Source: Mesorhizobium sp. (GTDB lineage: Bacteria; Pseudomonadota; Alphaproteobacteria; Rhizobiales; Rhizobiaceae). From it: 64,000 nt of DNA. A program made the position numbers and the translations under genes. Shown here piece after piece: positions 8,551 through 17,204 of this stretch. Numbering within the stretch: position 1 is the stretch's first letter; each line of letters opens with the position of its first letter. Under the pieces are notes generated by a model. The model was not told the DNA's origin. It searched no databases and saw nothing but the letters and a program-made list of their open reading frames with translations. The stretch covers positions 277,647-341,646 of the forward strand of contig JAHBYX010000004.1 of assembly GCA_019635735.1 (NCBI GenBank). The letters are read 5' to 3'.

Positions 8551-8868
8551 GTCATCATCAAATTCGAAAGCACCGCCGCCACCCGTGGGGCGCAGCTTTT
8601 GATCAACCAGCCGCTCGTGATCTAGGCGATGTCGGTGAAGCGGCGATCGACCCTTCTCAGGCGGTGCGATGCCTGCACGGCAAACATTCCGCCGTCTGTG
8701 CCGCTCCGAGCGGGCCGATGAGCAGGAAAGCTTGCGGATCGGCCAGGTGACCTTCATGTTCACCAACCTTCGGGTTCCACCGCAATCTACGAGCGGTTTG
8801 GCGACCTCAACGCCTATGCTCCGGGTTCGCGAGCATTTGGCCCTGCTGACCCGTGTCGTCGGCCTCTG
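8551..8868 (+). pseudogene. Decayed fragment of a DUF5939-type adenylate/guanylate cyclase
   Basis: Pieces of one protein appear in successive frames. 8551-8622 gives '...GAQLLINQPLVI' then TAG. 8637-8669 gives 'EAAIDPSQAVR'. From 8669 comes 'FRRLCRSERADEQESLRIG' then 'QVTFMFTNLR'. 8773-8820 gives 'GSTAIYERFGDLNAYA'. 8822-8868 gives 'RVREHLALLTRVVG'. Read together they match the DUF5939-to-cyclase junction, where family members read roughly FTDLRGSTxxYExxGDxxAY then VREHF. At least three frameshifts, a stop, and loss of the rest of the catalytic domain make it non-functional. The match is from memory of the family, not a search. Confidence 0.6.
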
Positions 8869-9091
8869 AGTTCCGATACCAGCCAGGAAGCGGTCCCTTT
8901 TTCTGACTCGGCGGGGGCGAAAAACTGGTGCCTACTGCGCCCTTCAGAGTGTTCCCCAATAATGTCCGCTATCGGTCGTTAGCAAGTCTGCCTCCAACGA
9001 CCAACATGGGGGCGCATTATTGCCATCCGCAAAGGGTCGAACATCCGCTTTCATGCGAAGGCAGAGTCTGCATCAACGGCGGGAGGAGGCG

Positions 9092-9505
9092 CTAGGGGGA
9101 CATGCCGTCCTTATCAAAAGTGGCCAAATACATAAGCAAGGCGCTAATTTCCTCCTCGCTCTTCAGGCCATCGAACCTCATATTGGAACCATCCATGACC
9201 TTCTTCGTGGGGCCACGTAAGAATGTCCTGAGCGTTGCTTCATCCCAAACGTGCTTCTTGCCAAAATTTACCATTGCGAGGGAGTACAACTGTTCAGGCA
9301 CGTCGCCGGGCTTACGGCCAAAGAGGTTGTTAAGGTGAGGCCCGGCCTTCGTCAAACTAACGGCGGGGTCAACGGGACCCACAATATGGCAACGCTCGCA
9401 GGAAGCGACAAACACCGATTGTCCAGCGGTTATAAGTCGATCCTGCGCTGCCGCTGAGGCAGTGCTGAGACAGAACAATAGAGAAAAAAGACGCCTGATA
9501 GCCAT
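9092..9505 (-). CDS. Class I c-type cytochrome (monohaem, exported)
   Basis: 137 residues. The N-terminal signal peptide is 'MAIRRLFSLLFCLSTASAAA'. The haem site CERCH is at about residues 36-40. The 'GPHLNNLFGRKPGD' segment is typical of cytochrome c2/c550, and the distal Met ligand probably lies in 'GSNMRFDGLKSEEEI'. A single-haem periplasmic electron carrier. It lies downstream of, and co-directional with, the DUF4242 gene 86 bases away. The electron partner is unknown. Confidence 0.9.
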   Translation of the reverse strand: MAIRRLFSLLFCLSTASAAAQDRLITAGQSVFVASCERCHIVGPVDPAVSLTKAGPHLNNLFGRKPGDVPEQLYSLAMVNFGKKHVWDEATLRTFLRGPTKKVMDGSNMRFDGLKSEEEISALLMYLATFDKDGMSP

Positions 9506-9591
9506 AGGGGTATCCCGTCTCGTTAGAACCCGTGAAACGTGCTTAGCTCACGCATCAGAGATTAAGCGCGCGCTACATCGATACGTGCCGC

Positions 9592-9867
9592 TCAGTTGTT
9601 CGCCGTGAGTGGATCTATTATTTGGGTTACCTCGGTGATCCGGTTGTAGGGAATGCCGCTCAGTTCGCTGTGTTTGGCGATGTCCTCTTCGTTCTCCGCC
9701 AGGTAGATGCAAAAGGTCTTGTCGGCGGCGACGTAGGAGTGCTGCCACTGGATGCGAGGGCCGAGGGTTGCGATCGCCTGGTTTGAGGCGCGAGCCGCGC
9801 CACAGAGTTCGATGATCGAGAATTCGCCAACGCCCGCGATGTCTCGTTCGACAACAAACCGCTTCAT
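9592..9867 (-). CDS. DUF4242 (nickel-binding-like) small protein
   Basis: 91 residues from ATG 9867, chosen because AGGAGG lies four bases upstream; an upstream start at 9930 lacks this. 'MKRFVVERDIAGVG' and 'WQHSYVAADKTFCIYLAENEEDI' match the ferredoxin-like DUF4242 family, described as nickel-binding in some databases. The conserved Cys in 'KTFCIYLA' is present. Divergent from the LysR gene at 10012 and upstream of the cytochrome c gene. Exact role unknown. Confidence 0.8.
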   Translation of the reverse strand: MKRFVVERDIAGVGEFSIIELCGAARASNQAIATLGPRIQWQHSYVAADKTFCIYLAENEEDIAKHSELSGIPYNRITEVTQIIDPLTANN

Positions 9868-9943
9868 GTCATCCTCCTGGTGGACCAACGAGGGGTATGT
9901 TGAAAGGTGCGCCATTCTTCGCGCAGACAAAAGCGCAATTTTC

Positions 9944-9955
9944 TATCGCTCGATA
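9944..9955. promoter_or_regulatory. Possible LysR operator between DUF4242 and LysR genes
   Basis: TATCG-CT-CGATA, a perfect 5-bp inverted repeat in an AT-richer stretch midway between two divergent genes. This is where a LysR protein commonly binds. Short and unproven. Confidence 0.35.
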
Positions 9956-10011
9956 AAGCCCACCTTTAGGGATTGTGTTCGTGCATTTGCGGAGCGAAGC
10001 TAAGCACAGCA

Positions 10012-10929
10012 ATGCAGCACACGACGCACTTGAAATCGCTGCAGGCACTGGAAATGGCAATCCGGTCAGGATCGCTGAGCGCCGCAGCAGAAAGGTTGGC
10101 CATCACTCCCGCAGCGGTCGGCCAGAGGATTCGCTCGCTCGAAGAATATTTGGGAACCGATCTCCTCCTCAGAGGTCGCTCAGGCTTGCATCCAACACCG
10201 GAATTGCAGGCTGCGTTGGCACATCTGCAGGAAGCTTTCGCCGCGCTCGAACGAGCAAGTGAGGCGTTGGATTTCCAGCGTGCCAGTGAGATTCAGATCG
10301 TTGCCGACCCCGACTGGGCTGAGCTCTGGTTGGCGCCCCGATTGCCATCCTTCCGAGAACAGCATCCGAATGTGCGCTTCTGTGTCAACGGTATTGGAGA
10401 TGTCCCGCTGAGAGTGGGCTCACCAGATCTGCGCATTGTGTACGGGGATGGACCTGGAGAGCCTCTGTACACCGACATCTTGGTCCCGCTGTCTGGCCCA
10501 GACAACCTGCGCCGCCTTGTTGGCAAGGAAGCGGGGACCCAATTGGAGGGTCTGTCGCTCCTGCACCTCAAGAGTCAGCGGGAAGGCTCTGATCATCCGG
10601 GATGGGTGGAGTGGTGCGAAGCCTTCGGGCACAGGCAAAGCGGGTTGGATCGAGGCGTCCGCTATCAACATGCCCGTCTGGCTCTGGAGGCAGTGCGCCA
10701 GGAGGTGGGCTTTCTCATTTGCGGACTATCGTTGACCTGGCAGGACGTCACAGACGGCAGGATCGCTATCGTGTTCCCAATTTCCTTGCATTTGCTCTCT
10801 CCGCATCCTTATCGCCTCGTCGTCAGATCAGACGTCGAGCGGAGACCGCCGATCCATAGATTCGTAACTTGGTTACGCCGTGAAGCCAGCGATACGCGCG
10901 ACCGACTAGAAGGGTTGGTGAGGCCGTAA
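10012..10929 (+). CDS. LysR-family transcriptional regulator (GcvA-like)
   Basis: 305 residues from ATG 10012. The HTH is in residues 5-65 ('LQALEMAIRSGSLSAAAERL', 'AITPAAVGQRIRSLEEYLG'). The effector domain follows ('EIQIVADPDWAELWLAPRLP', 'LRIVYGDG'). The wording 'AAERLAITPAAVGQRIRSLE' is close to the GcvA/AmpR branch. An upstream in-frame ATG at 9973 is less likely, because the domain starts right after 10012. It reads away from the DUF4242-cytochrome c pair, the likely target. Confidence 0.87.
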   Translation: MQHTTHLKSLQALEMAIRSGSLSAAAERLAITPAAVGQRIRSLEEYLGTDLLLRGRSGLHPTPELQAALAHLQEAFAALERASEALDFQRASEIQIVADPDWAELWLAPRLPSFREQHPNVRFCVNGIGDVPLRVGSPDLRIVYGDGPGEPLYTDILVPLSGPDNLRRLVGKEAGTQLEGLSLLHLKSQREGSDHPGWVEWCEAFGHRQSGLDRGVRYQHARLALEAVRQEVGFLICGLSLTWQDVTDGRIAIVFPISLHLLSPHPYRLVVRSDVERRPPIHRFVTWLRREASDTRDRLEGLVRP

Positions 10930-11182
10930 GTTTTAGTGCCTAATTGCCGCCGTCCCAGGATCGACAAGGCAACTTACATTTGAGTTTGCTCGCGCTCGAT
11001 CGCGGATTCGCCACCACGATTATCCTGCGGCGGTCGCTCGCGCTGCGCTCGCCCCACCGCTCCGCTCTATTCTCTGCCACTCCCTCTGGCTCGGGGATTC
11101 GTTCGTCCACCGTGTGAGTTCTTATCCGCCACCGGGGCAGCTGGTCGGATAGCAGACTTCTGGTGGGTCGTATCTCCCATCG

Positions 11183-11428
11183 TCAATCCCGCCAAAACGG
11201 CTTCATGATCTCCGCTTCGGCCTGTTCATTCGACAGGCCGACATCGTCGATCAGATGAGGGGCCGTCACCAGCATGTCTCTAAGCCGGAGGCGAAAACGC
11301 TTTCGCTCTTCCCACGCATCGACCTGCCGACGCAGACGGGCGAGGCTGAGGGACAGACCAGATGCGAAACTGACTGGCACCCTTCCGTTCGCCGTCCCGT
11401 CTGAGTCTGGTGCAAAGGTACTGGCCAT
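11183..11428 (-). CDS. DUF1127 (YjiS-like) small protein
   Basis: 81 residues. The C-terminal half 'WEERKRFRLRLRDMLVTAPH' plus 'LIDDVGLSNEQAEAEIMKPFW' is the DUF1127 signature. Start ATG 11428 has GGAGG seven bases upstream. The protein is longer than the usual 45-60 residues because of a polar N-terminal extension. In other alphaproteobacteria, proteins of this type bind RNA or act in phosphate/carbon stress (family knowledge). Divergent from the frameshifted regulator at 11535. Confidence 0.8.
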   Translation of the reverse strand: MASTFAPDSDGTANGRVPVSFASGLSLSLARLRRQVDAWEERKRFRLRLRDMLVTAPHLIDDVGLSNEQAEAEIMKPFWRD

Positions 11429-11534
11429 CGAAACCTCCGTTCACTTAAGGGCGCGAAAAGCCCCCGTTTCAATACTGATGACTTTGCCCGAGGCGATCGG
11501 CACCGTACTTTAGCCCTGCCAAATAGTTCCAAAA

Positions 11535-13072
11535 ATGTGCAAACGGGATAAGATGCGCCGCATGCAACGGCCGCGCCTTGCTTTCGGTTCTTTCGTGCTC
11601 GATGCGGGCGCGGGAACGCTGCTACGCGAAGGCGTTCCGCTCGCCGTCAGCCACCGCGGGCTGAAGCTGCTTGCCGCCCTGGCTCAGCGGCCCGGCGACA
11701 TCCTGACGAAGGCCGAGTTGATGGACGCCGCCTGGCCCGGGATCGCTGTTGAAGAGGGGAATCTGACAGTCCAGATCGCGCAGCTCAGGAAACTACTGGG
11801 GGTGCCGCCGATGGCCGTGAATGGATAGCCACGGTTGCGCGGGTCGGCTACCGCTTCGCCGGTGACGTCGAACCGCTTGGCGCTTCAGAGGGAGGACGGT
11901 TGCCCCTGCCAGAAAAGCCATCGATCGCCGTGCTGCCTTTCGCAGGCGTTGGCGACGAGCCGGGTCAACAATCTTTCGCCGACGGTCTGACCGAAGACTT
12001 GATCACCGATCTCTCGCGCACGCCCGGCCTTTTCGTCATCGCGCGTACCTCCGTCTTTGCCTACAAGGGACTCTCAAGAGCTGCCCGCGACATTGCTGCC
12101 GATCTTGGCGTCCGCTACCTCCTCGAAGGTAGGGTGAGGCGAGCTGCCGGACGAATCCGCATAAACGCGCATCTCGTCGACGCGAGCAGCGGACAACAAA
12201 TCTGGAGTGAGCGATTTGATCGCGAGCTGGTCGACATATTTTCCGTTCAGGATGAAGTGACCGAACAGATAGTTGAAGCTTTGCTTGGGCGATTGCGCAT
12301 GGCGCCGCAGCGCGTGCGGCCGCGAAGCCTTGAGGCTTATGAGCTGGTCGTAAGGGCACGCAAGCTCATCGATGACTCGCCGCAGACCGCCCGCGAGGCG
12401 CACCTAATGCTTTCACGGGCAATCGGCCTCGACCCGGATTACGCCGAAGCGCACCGGTGGTTGGCGATGAACCATTGGCTGGGATGGCTGCTTTGGGGTG
12501 AACCGGTTGATCCGGGCAGAGGACGGGCCCTGGAACTGGCGCGCAAGGCAGTGAAGCTGGATCCAAATGACGCCGGTTGCCATTGGGTTCTCGGGAACCT
12601 GCTTACGTATGAGCGTTCTTTCGCCGAGGCCGATCAAGATTTCTCCAAGGCAATCGAGCTCGATCCGAATGACGCTGATATCTGGGCAACGCTCTCGGAT
12701 AACGCTGTTCTCGCAGGGCGGGTTTGGGAAAGCCTTGAATACAGTCGGAAGGCCTTTCGACTTAACCCATTTCCGGGATGCCTGTACTATCTTACACTAG
12801 CCGTCGCACATTACGCGAACCGAGACTATCAGGCCGCCGTCGTGTCGCTGCGTCGCGAGGAGGCATACAGGAATACAAGTTCCCGCCGCTTCTCGGCTGC
12901 GAGCCTAGCTCAACTCGGTCGCCTGGAGGAGGCCCGCTCTGAGGTGGAACTCTTTCTGATCTCAAACCCGCATTTCACAATTCGCCATTTTATCGCGACA
13001 CAGCCATTCCGCGATAACGCGACCCGTGATCATTTCGTTGACGGATTGCGCCGCGCAGGCTTCCCTGATTGA
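11535..13072 (+). pseudogene. Winged-helix / TolB-like / TPR regulator, split by a one-base frameshift
   Basis: 11535-11828 encodes the winged helix ('FGSFVLDAGAGTLLREGVPL', 'GIAVEEGNLTVQIAQLRKLLG') and ends early in TAG. The next frame carries straight on with 'IATVARVGYRFAGDVEPLG', the expected wing, then the TolB-N domain ('SIAVLPFAGVGDEPGQQSFA', 'GLTEDLITDLSRTPG', 'YLLEGRVRRAAGRIRI') and TPR repeats to 13072. Adding one G near 11808-11812 (giving a V-P-P-D-G-R-E-W-I-A reading) restores a single protein of about 512 residues. The downstream half alone has an open frame from 11900 and might still be translated. This is either a recent mutation or a sequencing error. Confidence 0.75.
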
Positions 13073-13315
13073 CTCTCGCCTGTCGCTGGAGGGGAAGCGC
13101 ATGCCTTATGAGCTTACCGGTTGGGGCACCGCTGTCACACACTCAAAGGGACTTCCGCTTTTCGGCTATTGTCGCGACAGCCGCTATGACAGGAATGGAG
13201 GCGCGAAGTCGCCGCCATTTCAAAACCTATTCGGTATTTCTCCACCACATTGAGGCCGAAGGTTCAGTGAACCCGTCAGCCACTACGCATTTGGTCGCTA
13301 AGTTGTTGATTTGGA

Positions 13316-13390
<75 letters not shown>

Positions 13391-13495
13391 ATCCGAAGCC
13401 GCGCATACATCATGCCAGACGCCGTGCGTCAATAGCGAAATGCGGCGAAGTCGACACGCCGCGGAAGGCGTGCCCATCAGGCGAAAACGACAGGC

Positions 13496-13858
13496 TCAGG
13501 CCGCCTGCAGCATCTTCTCGACCTCGTTGACGAGGTCGCGCAGGTGGAACGGCTTCGACAGGACCTTGGCGTCCTTCGGGGCTTTCGAATCGGGATTGAG
13601 GGCGACGGCCGCGAAGCCGGTGATGAACATGACCTTCAGGTCGGGATCGATCTCGGTAGCGCGGCGGGCGAGTTCGATCCCGTCCATCTCCGGCATCACG
13701 ATGTCGGTCAGAAGCAGCGAGAAAGGCTCCTCGCGCAGCCGCTCATAGGCCGACGCGCCATTGTCGAAGTCGGAGACGTCGTAGCCCGCCCGCTCCAGCG
13801 CCTTCACCAGGAAGCGGCGCATGTCGTCATCGTCTTCCGCTAGGAGAATTCGTGCCAT
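13496..13858 (-). CDS. cpdR: Single-domain response regulator CpdR
   Basis: 120 residues consisting of a receiver domain only. Acidic pocket 'AEDDDD' near residue 8, phospho-acceptor Asp52 in 'LLLTDIVMPEMDG', and Lys in 'VLSKPF'. The text 'MARILLAEDDDDMRRFLVKA' is near-identical to CpdR of Rhizobiales. It works with the CckA-ChpT phosphorelay to direct ClpXP to its substrates at the cell pole (family knowledge). Start at ATG 13858; a longer frame to 13909 is unlikely. A TTAACCAT box at 13902-13909, about 50 bases upstream, resembles a CtrA half-site. Confidence 0.92.
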   Translation of the reverse strand: MARILLAEDDDDMRRFLVKALERAGYDVSDFDNGASAYERLREEPFSLLLTDIVMPEMDGIELARRATEIDPDLKVMFITGFAAVALNPDSKAPKDAKVLSKPFHLRDLVNEVEKMLQAA

Positions 13859-14025
13859 CGTACCGTCCGAATCATGTTGCCAGGCGAATGAAATCCGCCC
13901 GTTAACCATGAACTCTATATGAAAGACGCGGGGTAAAGATCAAGTGAACGCTTACGTGTCGCGAAGGCCTGCCGCACTGGACAGGCGCGCGCACGGGTGG
14001 CACGGTACAGCGACGTTTTCATCGC

Positions 14026-14937
14026 ATGCCAACGGATCAGCCATTGATGATTGCAGGCGCGGACTTCGCGGAGATACCGCCCTTTTCCGAGACGTCACCG
14101 GCGGAGACCACAGGGTCGTTCGTTTTCAATTCTCCGCACAGCGGCAGCCACTATCCGGCGCGGTTCCTGGAGATGATCCGTCTCGACCGGGCGGCAATCC
14201 GCCGTTCGGAAGACTGCTATGTGGACGAGCTTTTCGCCGGGGTCGCTTCTCTCGGCGCGCCGCTGCTTTCGGCCAACTTTCCGCGCGCCTATCTCGACGT
14301 CAACCGCGAGCCCTGGGAACTCGATCCGAAGATGTTCGCCGAACCTCTGCCGCCCTTCGCCAATGCGCGCTCGGCGCGGGTTGCGGGAGGGCTCGGCACG
14401 ATTCCGCGGATCGTCGGGGAAGGTCAGGACATCTATGCGGGAAGACTGCCGCTGGCGGAAGCGATCTCGCGCATCGACGCGTTCTACAAGCCATACCACC
14501 ATCGTCTTCGCGGGCTCCTGATGCAGGCGCATTCGCGCTTCGGCCGAGCGATCCTGATCGACTGTCACTCCATGCCCGCCTCGATCCGGGTCGGAGAGAA
14601 CGGGATCCGGCCGGACTTCATCCTCGGCGACCGGTTCGGCGCGTCCGCCGCACCTGCGCTCTCCGAGCAGGCAATCGCGATCCTCACCGACATGGGCTAC
14701 ACCGTCGCCCACAACAAGCCCTATGCCGGCGGTTTCATCACGGAGCATTATGGCCGGCCGGGGAGGGGCCTGCATGCGATGCAGGTCGAGATCAACCGCG
14801 GCCTCTACATGGACGAGCGGTCCTACGAAAAATCGGCCGGCTTCGAGGCGCTTGCCCACGACCTCACCGAATTTTCCGGCCGGCTGATCGCCTTCGCGGA
14901 GTATTACTTCGGCCGCCCGGCCCTCGCGGCCGAATAA
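14026..14937 (+). CDS. N-formylglutamate amidohydrolase family protein
   Basis: 303 residues. The FGase signature includes 'FNSPHSGSHYPARFLEM' near residue 35, 'LSANFPRAYLDVNREPWELD', 'ILIDCHSMPA' and 'YAGGFITEHYGRP'. These enzymes hydrolyse N-formyl-L-glutamate (histidine degradation) or related N-acyl amino acids. No hut genes are nearby, so the substrate remains open. Divergent from cpdR. The second ATG (14047) is an alternative start. Confidence 0.88.
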   Translation: MPTDQPLMIAGADFAEIPPFSETSPAETTGSFVFNSPHSGSHYPARFLEMIRLDRAAIRRSEDCYVDELFAGVASLGAPLLSANFPRAYLDVNREPWELDPKMFAEPLPPFANARSARVAGGLGTIPRIVGEGQDIYAGRLPLAEAISRIDAFYKPYHHRLRGLLMQAHSRFGRAILIDCHSMPASIRVGENGIRPDFILGDRFGASAAPALSEQAIAILTDMGYTVAHNKPYAGGFITEHYGRPGRGLHAMQVEINRGLYMDERSYEKSAGFEALAHDLTEFSGRLIAFAEYYFGRPALAAE

Positions 14938-14975
14938 CGGGCCGGAGAGGCGAAGATCGACCAAGGGAAGGGGTG

Positions 14976-15008
14976 AAAAAAAGACCGCATCGTTCGCACG
15001 ACGCGGTC
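14976..15008 (-). terminator. Rho-independent terminator of the MmgR-like sRNA
   Basis: GACCGC at 15008-15003 and GCGGTC at 14988-14983 (read on the minus strand) with inner CGT/ACG pairing, followed by T7 at 14982-14976. Confidence 0.85.
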
Positions 15009-15058
15009 AAGTCTAGGGAGGAAACGCCCAAGGAGGGCATAGACGGGCGAACCCGTCT
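14976..15058 (-). ncRNA. mmgR: MmgR/suhB-family small RNA (alpha-r8 type)
   Basis: On the minus strand: a 5' hairpin ACGGG-TTCG-CCCGT, then a mostly open region with two anti-Shine-Dalgarno-like CCTCC elements (GCCCTCCTTGGGC and GTTTCCTCCCTAGACTT), then a terminator hairpin GACCGC...GCGGTC followed by seven T. A promoter TTGACA-17-GATTGT lies directly upstream. The motif and its position, antisense and just upstream of a SuhB-like phosphatase gene, are exactly those of the suhB RNA motif, whose Sinorhizobium member MmgR limits polyhydroxybutyrate granules (family knowledge). Ends are estimated from the promoter and the T-run. Confidence 0.82.
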
Positions 15059-15064
15059 GTCGTT

Positions 15065-15093
15065 ACAATCATGTTGCGCTGCACAAATGTCAA
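15065..15093 (-). promoter_or_regulatory. Sigma-70 type promoter of the MmgR-like sRNA
   Basis: Minus-strand -35 TTGACA (15093-15088), 17-base spacer, -10 GATTGT (15070-15065). The predicted start, about seven bases on, coincides with the first hairpin of the sRNA. Confidence 0.65.
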
Positions 15094-15169
15094 TACGCAG
15101 ACGTTAAAAATAATTCATACTTATGTGCATACCGGCGCGCGCCGGATTCAGGTGCAAAAAGGGGGCAGA

Positions 15170-15943
15170 ATGATCGTCGGCGCCGATTTCATGCGCAGGC
15201 TCGCCAAGGCCGCGGCGGCCGAGACGCTGCCCAGGTTTCGCACCGCGGGAGCGGTCTCCAACAAGGAAGCCGGCGGGTTCGATCCGGTCACCGAGGCCGA
15301 CCGCGAAGCAGAACGGGCGTTACGAACCCTGATCCTCTCCGAGTATCCCGACCATGGCATCCTGGGAGAGGAGCACGGATCGGAAAATGCGTCCGCCAGC
15401 CACGTCTGGGTGATCGATCCGATCGACGGAACGCGCGCCTTCATCTCCGGCCTTCCGGTCTGGGGCACGCTGGTCGGTTTGACGATCGACGGCGACGCGA
15501 AAGCGGGACTGATGTCGCAGCCGTTCACCGGCGAACTGTTCTACGCCGACGGCGACGCCTCCCACTACGAGGGGCCGGGCGGTCCTCGAAAGCTGATGAC
15601 GAGGTCCAACGACGACCTTTCCGACGCGACGCTGTTCACCACCACGCCAACGCTGTTCAAAGGCCCGATGCGCGAGCGCTACGACCGGCTGGAGAGAGCG
15701 GTACGGCTCGCGCGCTACGGCACCGACTGCTATGCGTTCGCTATGGTGGCAGCGGGCCACGTCGACATAGCGGTGGATGCCGGGCTTCAATCCTACGATA
15801 TCGTTGCGCTTATTCCGATTATCGAGCAGGCGGGGGGCGTGGTGACCACCTGGACGGGCGGTCCGGCCGAGAACGGCGGCGATATCCTCGCCAGCGCCAA
15901 TCCGGTCCTGCACGAGAAAGCGCTGCGCCTGGTGAATGACTGA
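15170..15943 (+). CDS. hisN: Histidinol-phosphatase / inositol-monophosphatase family protein
   Basis: 257 residues from ATG 15170, which has AAGGGGG just upstream; the frame is open further up but overlaps the sRNA region. The metal-binding motifs of the family are all present: 'DPVTEADREAE', 'GEEHG', 'WVIDPIDGTRAFISG' and the C-terminal 'VDAGLQSYDIVALIPIIEQAGG'. The 'GTRAFISGLP' form is characteristic of the HisN branch (L-histidinol-phosphate phosphatase) rather than true SuhB. The 3' end converges with the hydrolase gene, leaving six bases. Confidence 0.87.
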   Translation: MIVGADFMRRLAKAAAAETLPRFRTAGAVSNKEAGGFDPVTEADREAERALRTLILSEYPDHGILGEEHGSENASASHVWVIDPIDGTRAFISGLPVWGTLVGLTIDGDAKAGLMSQPFTGELFYADGDASHYEGPGGPRKLMTRSNDDLSDATLFTTTPTLFKGPMRERYDRLERAVRLARYGTDCYAFAMVAAGHVDIAVDAGLQSYDIVALIPIIEQAGGVVTTWTGGPAENGGDILASANPVLHEKALRLVND

Positions 15944-15949
15944 ACGGCG

Positions 15950-16906
15950 TCAAGGGTCGGCATTCTCGCCCGGAATGAAGGCATCGAAGGCGGCCCAGAA
16001 CTGTTCGCGATAAACGTCCGCTTCCTGCAGGATCTCGTGCCGGGCGCCGTCGATCGTGACGACGGACCCGGATCGTAGCGTCCGGGCGAAGGTCTCGACC
16101 GCCTGGGTGGAGACGACCTCGTCGGCGCCGGCGGCGACGAGCAACGTCGGAACATGGAGCCTGGCAGTGAAATCCGGATCGCGGACGCGTTCGGCTGCGA
16201 CGCAGGCAGCGTGGATCCACCCTACCGTCGGCCCGCCCATTGCCAGGTGCGGGGCTGCATTGAAGAGCGCCGTGTTGCGCGAAAAGCGGGCAAGATCGGT
16301 GGTGAGCTTGTTCGCAGCGAAGGGATGACCTCCCTTTGGGCGGGGACCTCCCGACACGTATACGGTTCCGAGGCCGAGGCTATAGAGGAAGGCCGTCACT
16401 CGCCGCAGCGTCGTCATCGAGACCGGCATCCCGACGAATTCGATCAGCGGTGCGATGAGGACCATGCGCCGGACGCGGTTGAACAGCCGCGGAGCGGCGA
16501 GGAGGGCGACCAAGGAACCGGTCGAATGGCCCAGGACGTAGTAAGGCCCGCGGCAGTCGGGCAGCACGACATCGTCGAAGAACTTTTCCAGATCGGCGAC
16601 ATAGTCGTCGAAACTGCCAACATAGCCGCGCGCCGGATCCCTGATCAGCCGCTCCGAACCGCCCTGGCCGCGCCAGTCCATGATCGCGGCTCCGAATCCG
16701 CGCGACGACAGATCGCGGATCGTCTCGAAATACTTCTCGATGCATTCGTTGCGGCCAGCGAGAATGATGACCGTTCCCTTGAGGGGGCGCGCCTGCGCCG
16801 GGAAACGGCCGTAGCGGATCGAACGCCCGTCATGCGCCGTGAAGCGCGAAACCTCGCCCCATTCGGGCACTGGGTTTTCGGGAATGTCGACCAGACGTTC
16901 GGTCAT
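15950..16906 (-). CDS. Alpha/beta hydrolase (lysophospholipase-like, serine aminopeptidase S33 fold)
   Basis: 318 residues from ATG 16906. The oxyanion segment is 'VIILAGRNECIEKY'. The nucleophile elbow is G-H-S-T-G in 'YYVLGHSTGSLVALL', the acid is probably in 'LVAAGADEVVS', and the catalytic His is in 'IDGARHEILQEADVYR'. The 'MDWRGQGGS' and 'FDDYVADLEKF' segments are typical of PldB-like monoacylglycerol/lysophospholipases. No signal peptide. An upstream start at 17014 is less likely. Confidence 0.88.
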   Translation of the reverse strand: MTERLVDIPENPVPEWGEVSRFTAHDGRSIRYGRFPAQARPLKGTVIILAGRNECIEKYFETIRDLSSRGFGAAIMDWRGQGGSERLIRDPARGYVGSFDDYVADLEKFFDDVVLPDCRGPYYVLGHSTGSLVALLAAPRLFNRVRRMVLIAPLIEFVGMPVSMTTLRRVTAFLYSLGLGTVYVSGGPRPKGGHPFAANKLTTDLARFSRNTALFNAAPHLAMGGPTVGWIHAACVAAERVRDPDFTARLHVPTLLVAAGADEVVSTQAVETFARTLRSGSVVTIDGARHEILQEADVYREQFWAAFDAFIPGENADP

Positions 16907-17204
16907 TGAGGAGTCCGGTGAGGCGGCGCGGGCGGGCGGCCCTTGATAGGTAGAGCCGAGCTCAAAAGCAAAGGATTTGGCAGCGGCGTGCGGACGGCCC
17001 GGTTTGGCCTGCACGAAAAAGCGGCCGGAAGCGGACGAACCGCCTCCGGCCTATTCGAGCCCGGGTGGAAGGGACGATACACCCGAACCGGGATCTCCGA
17101 TCGTCTCCGACCCTTGATCCATGAACGGACTTTAGTGCGCCCGGGCTGAACGGGACCCGAAGCGGCGGTTCATCCGCCGTTCATCCAAACGACCGGCAAA
17201 TTCT

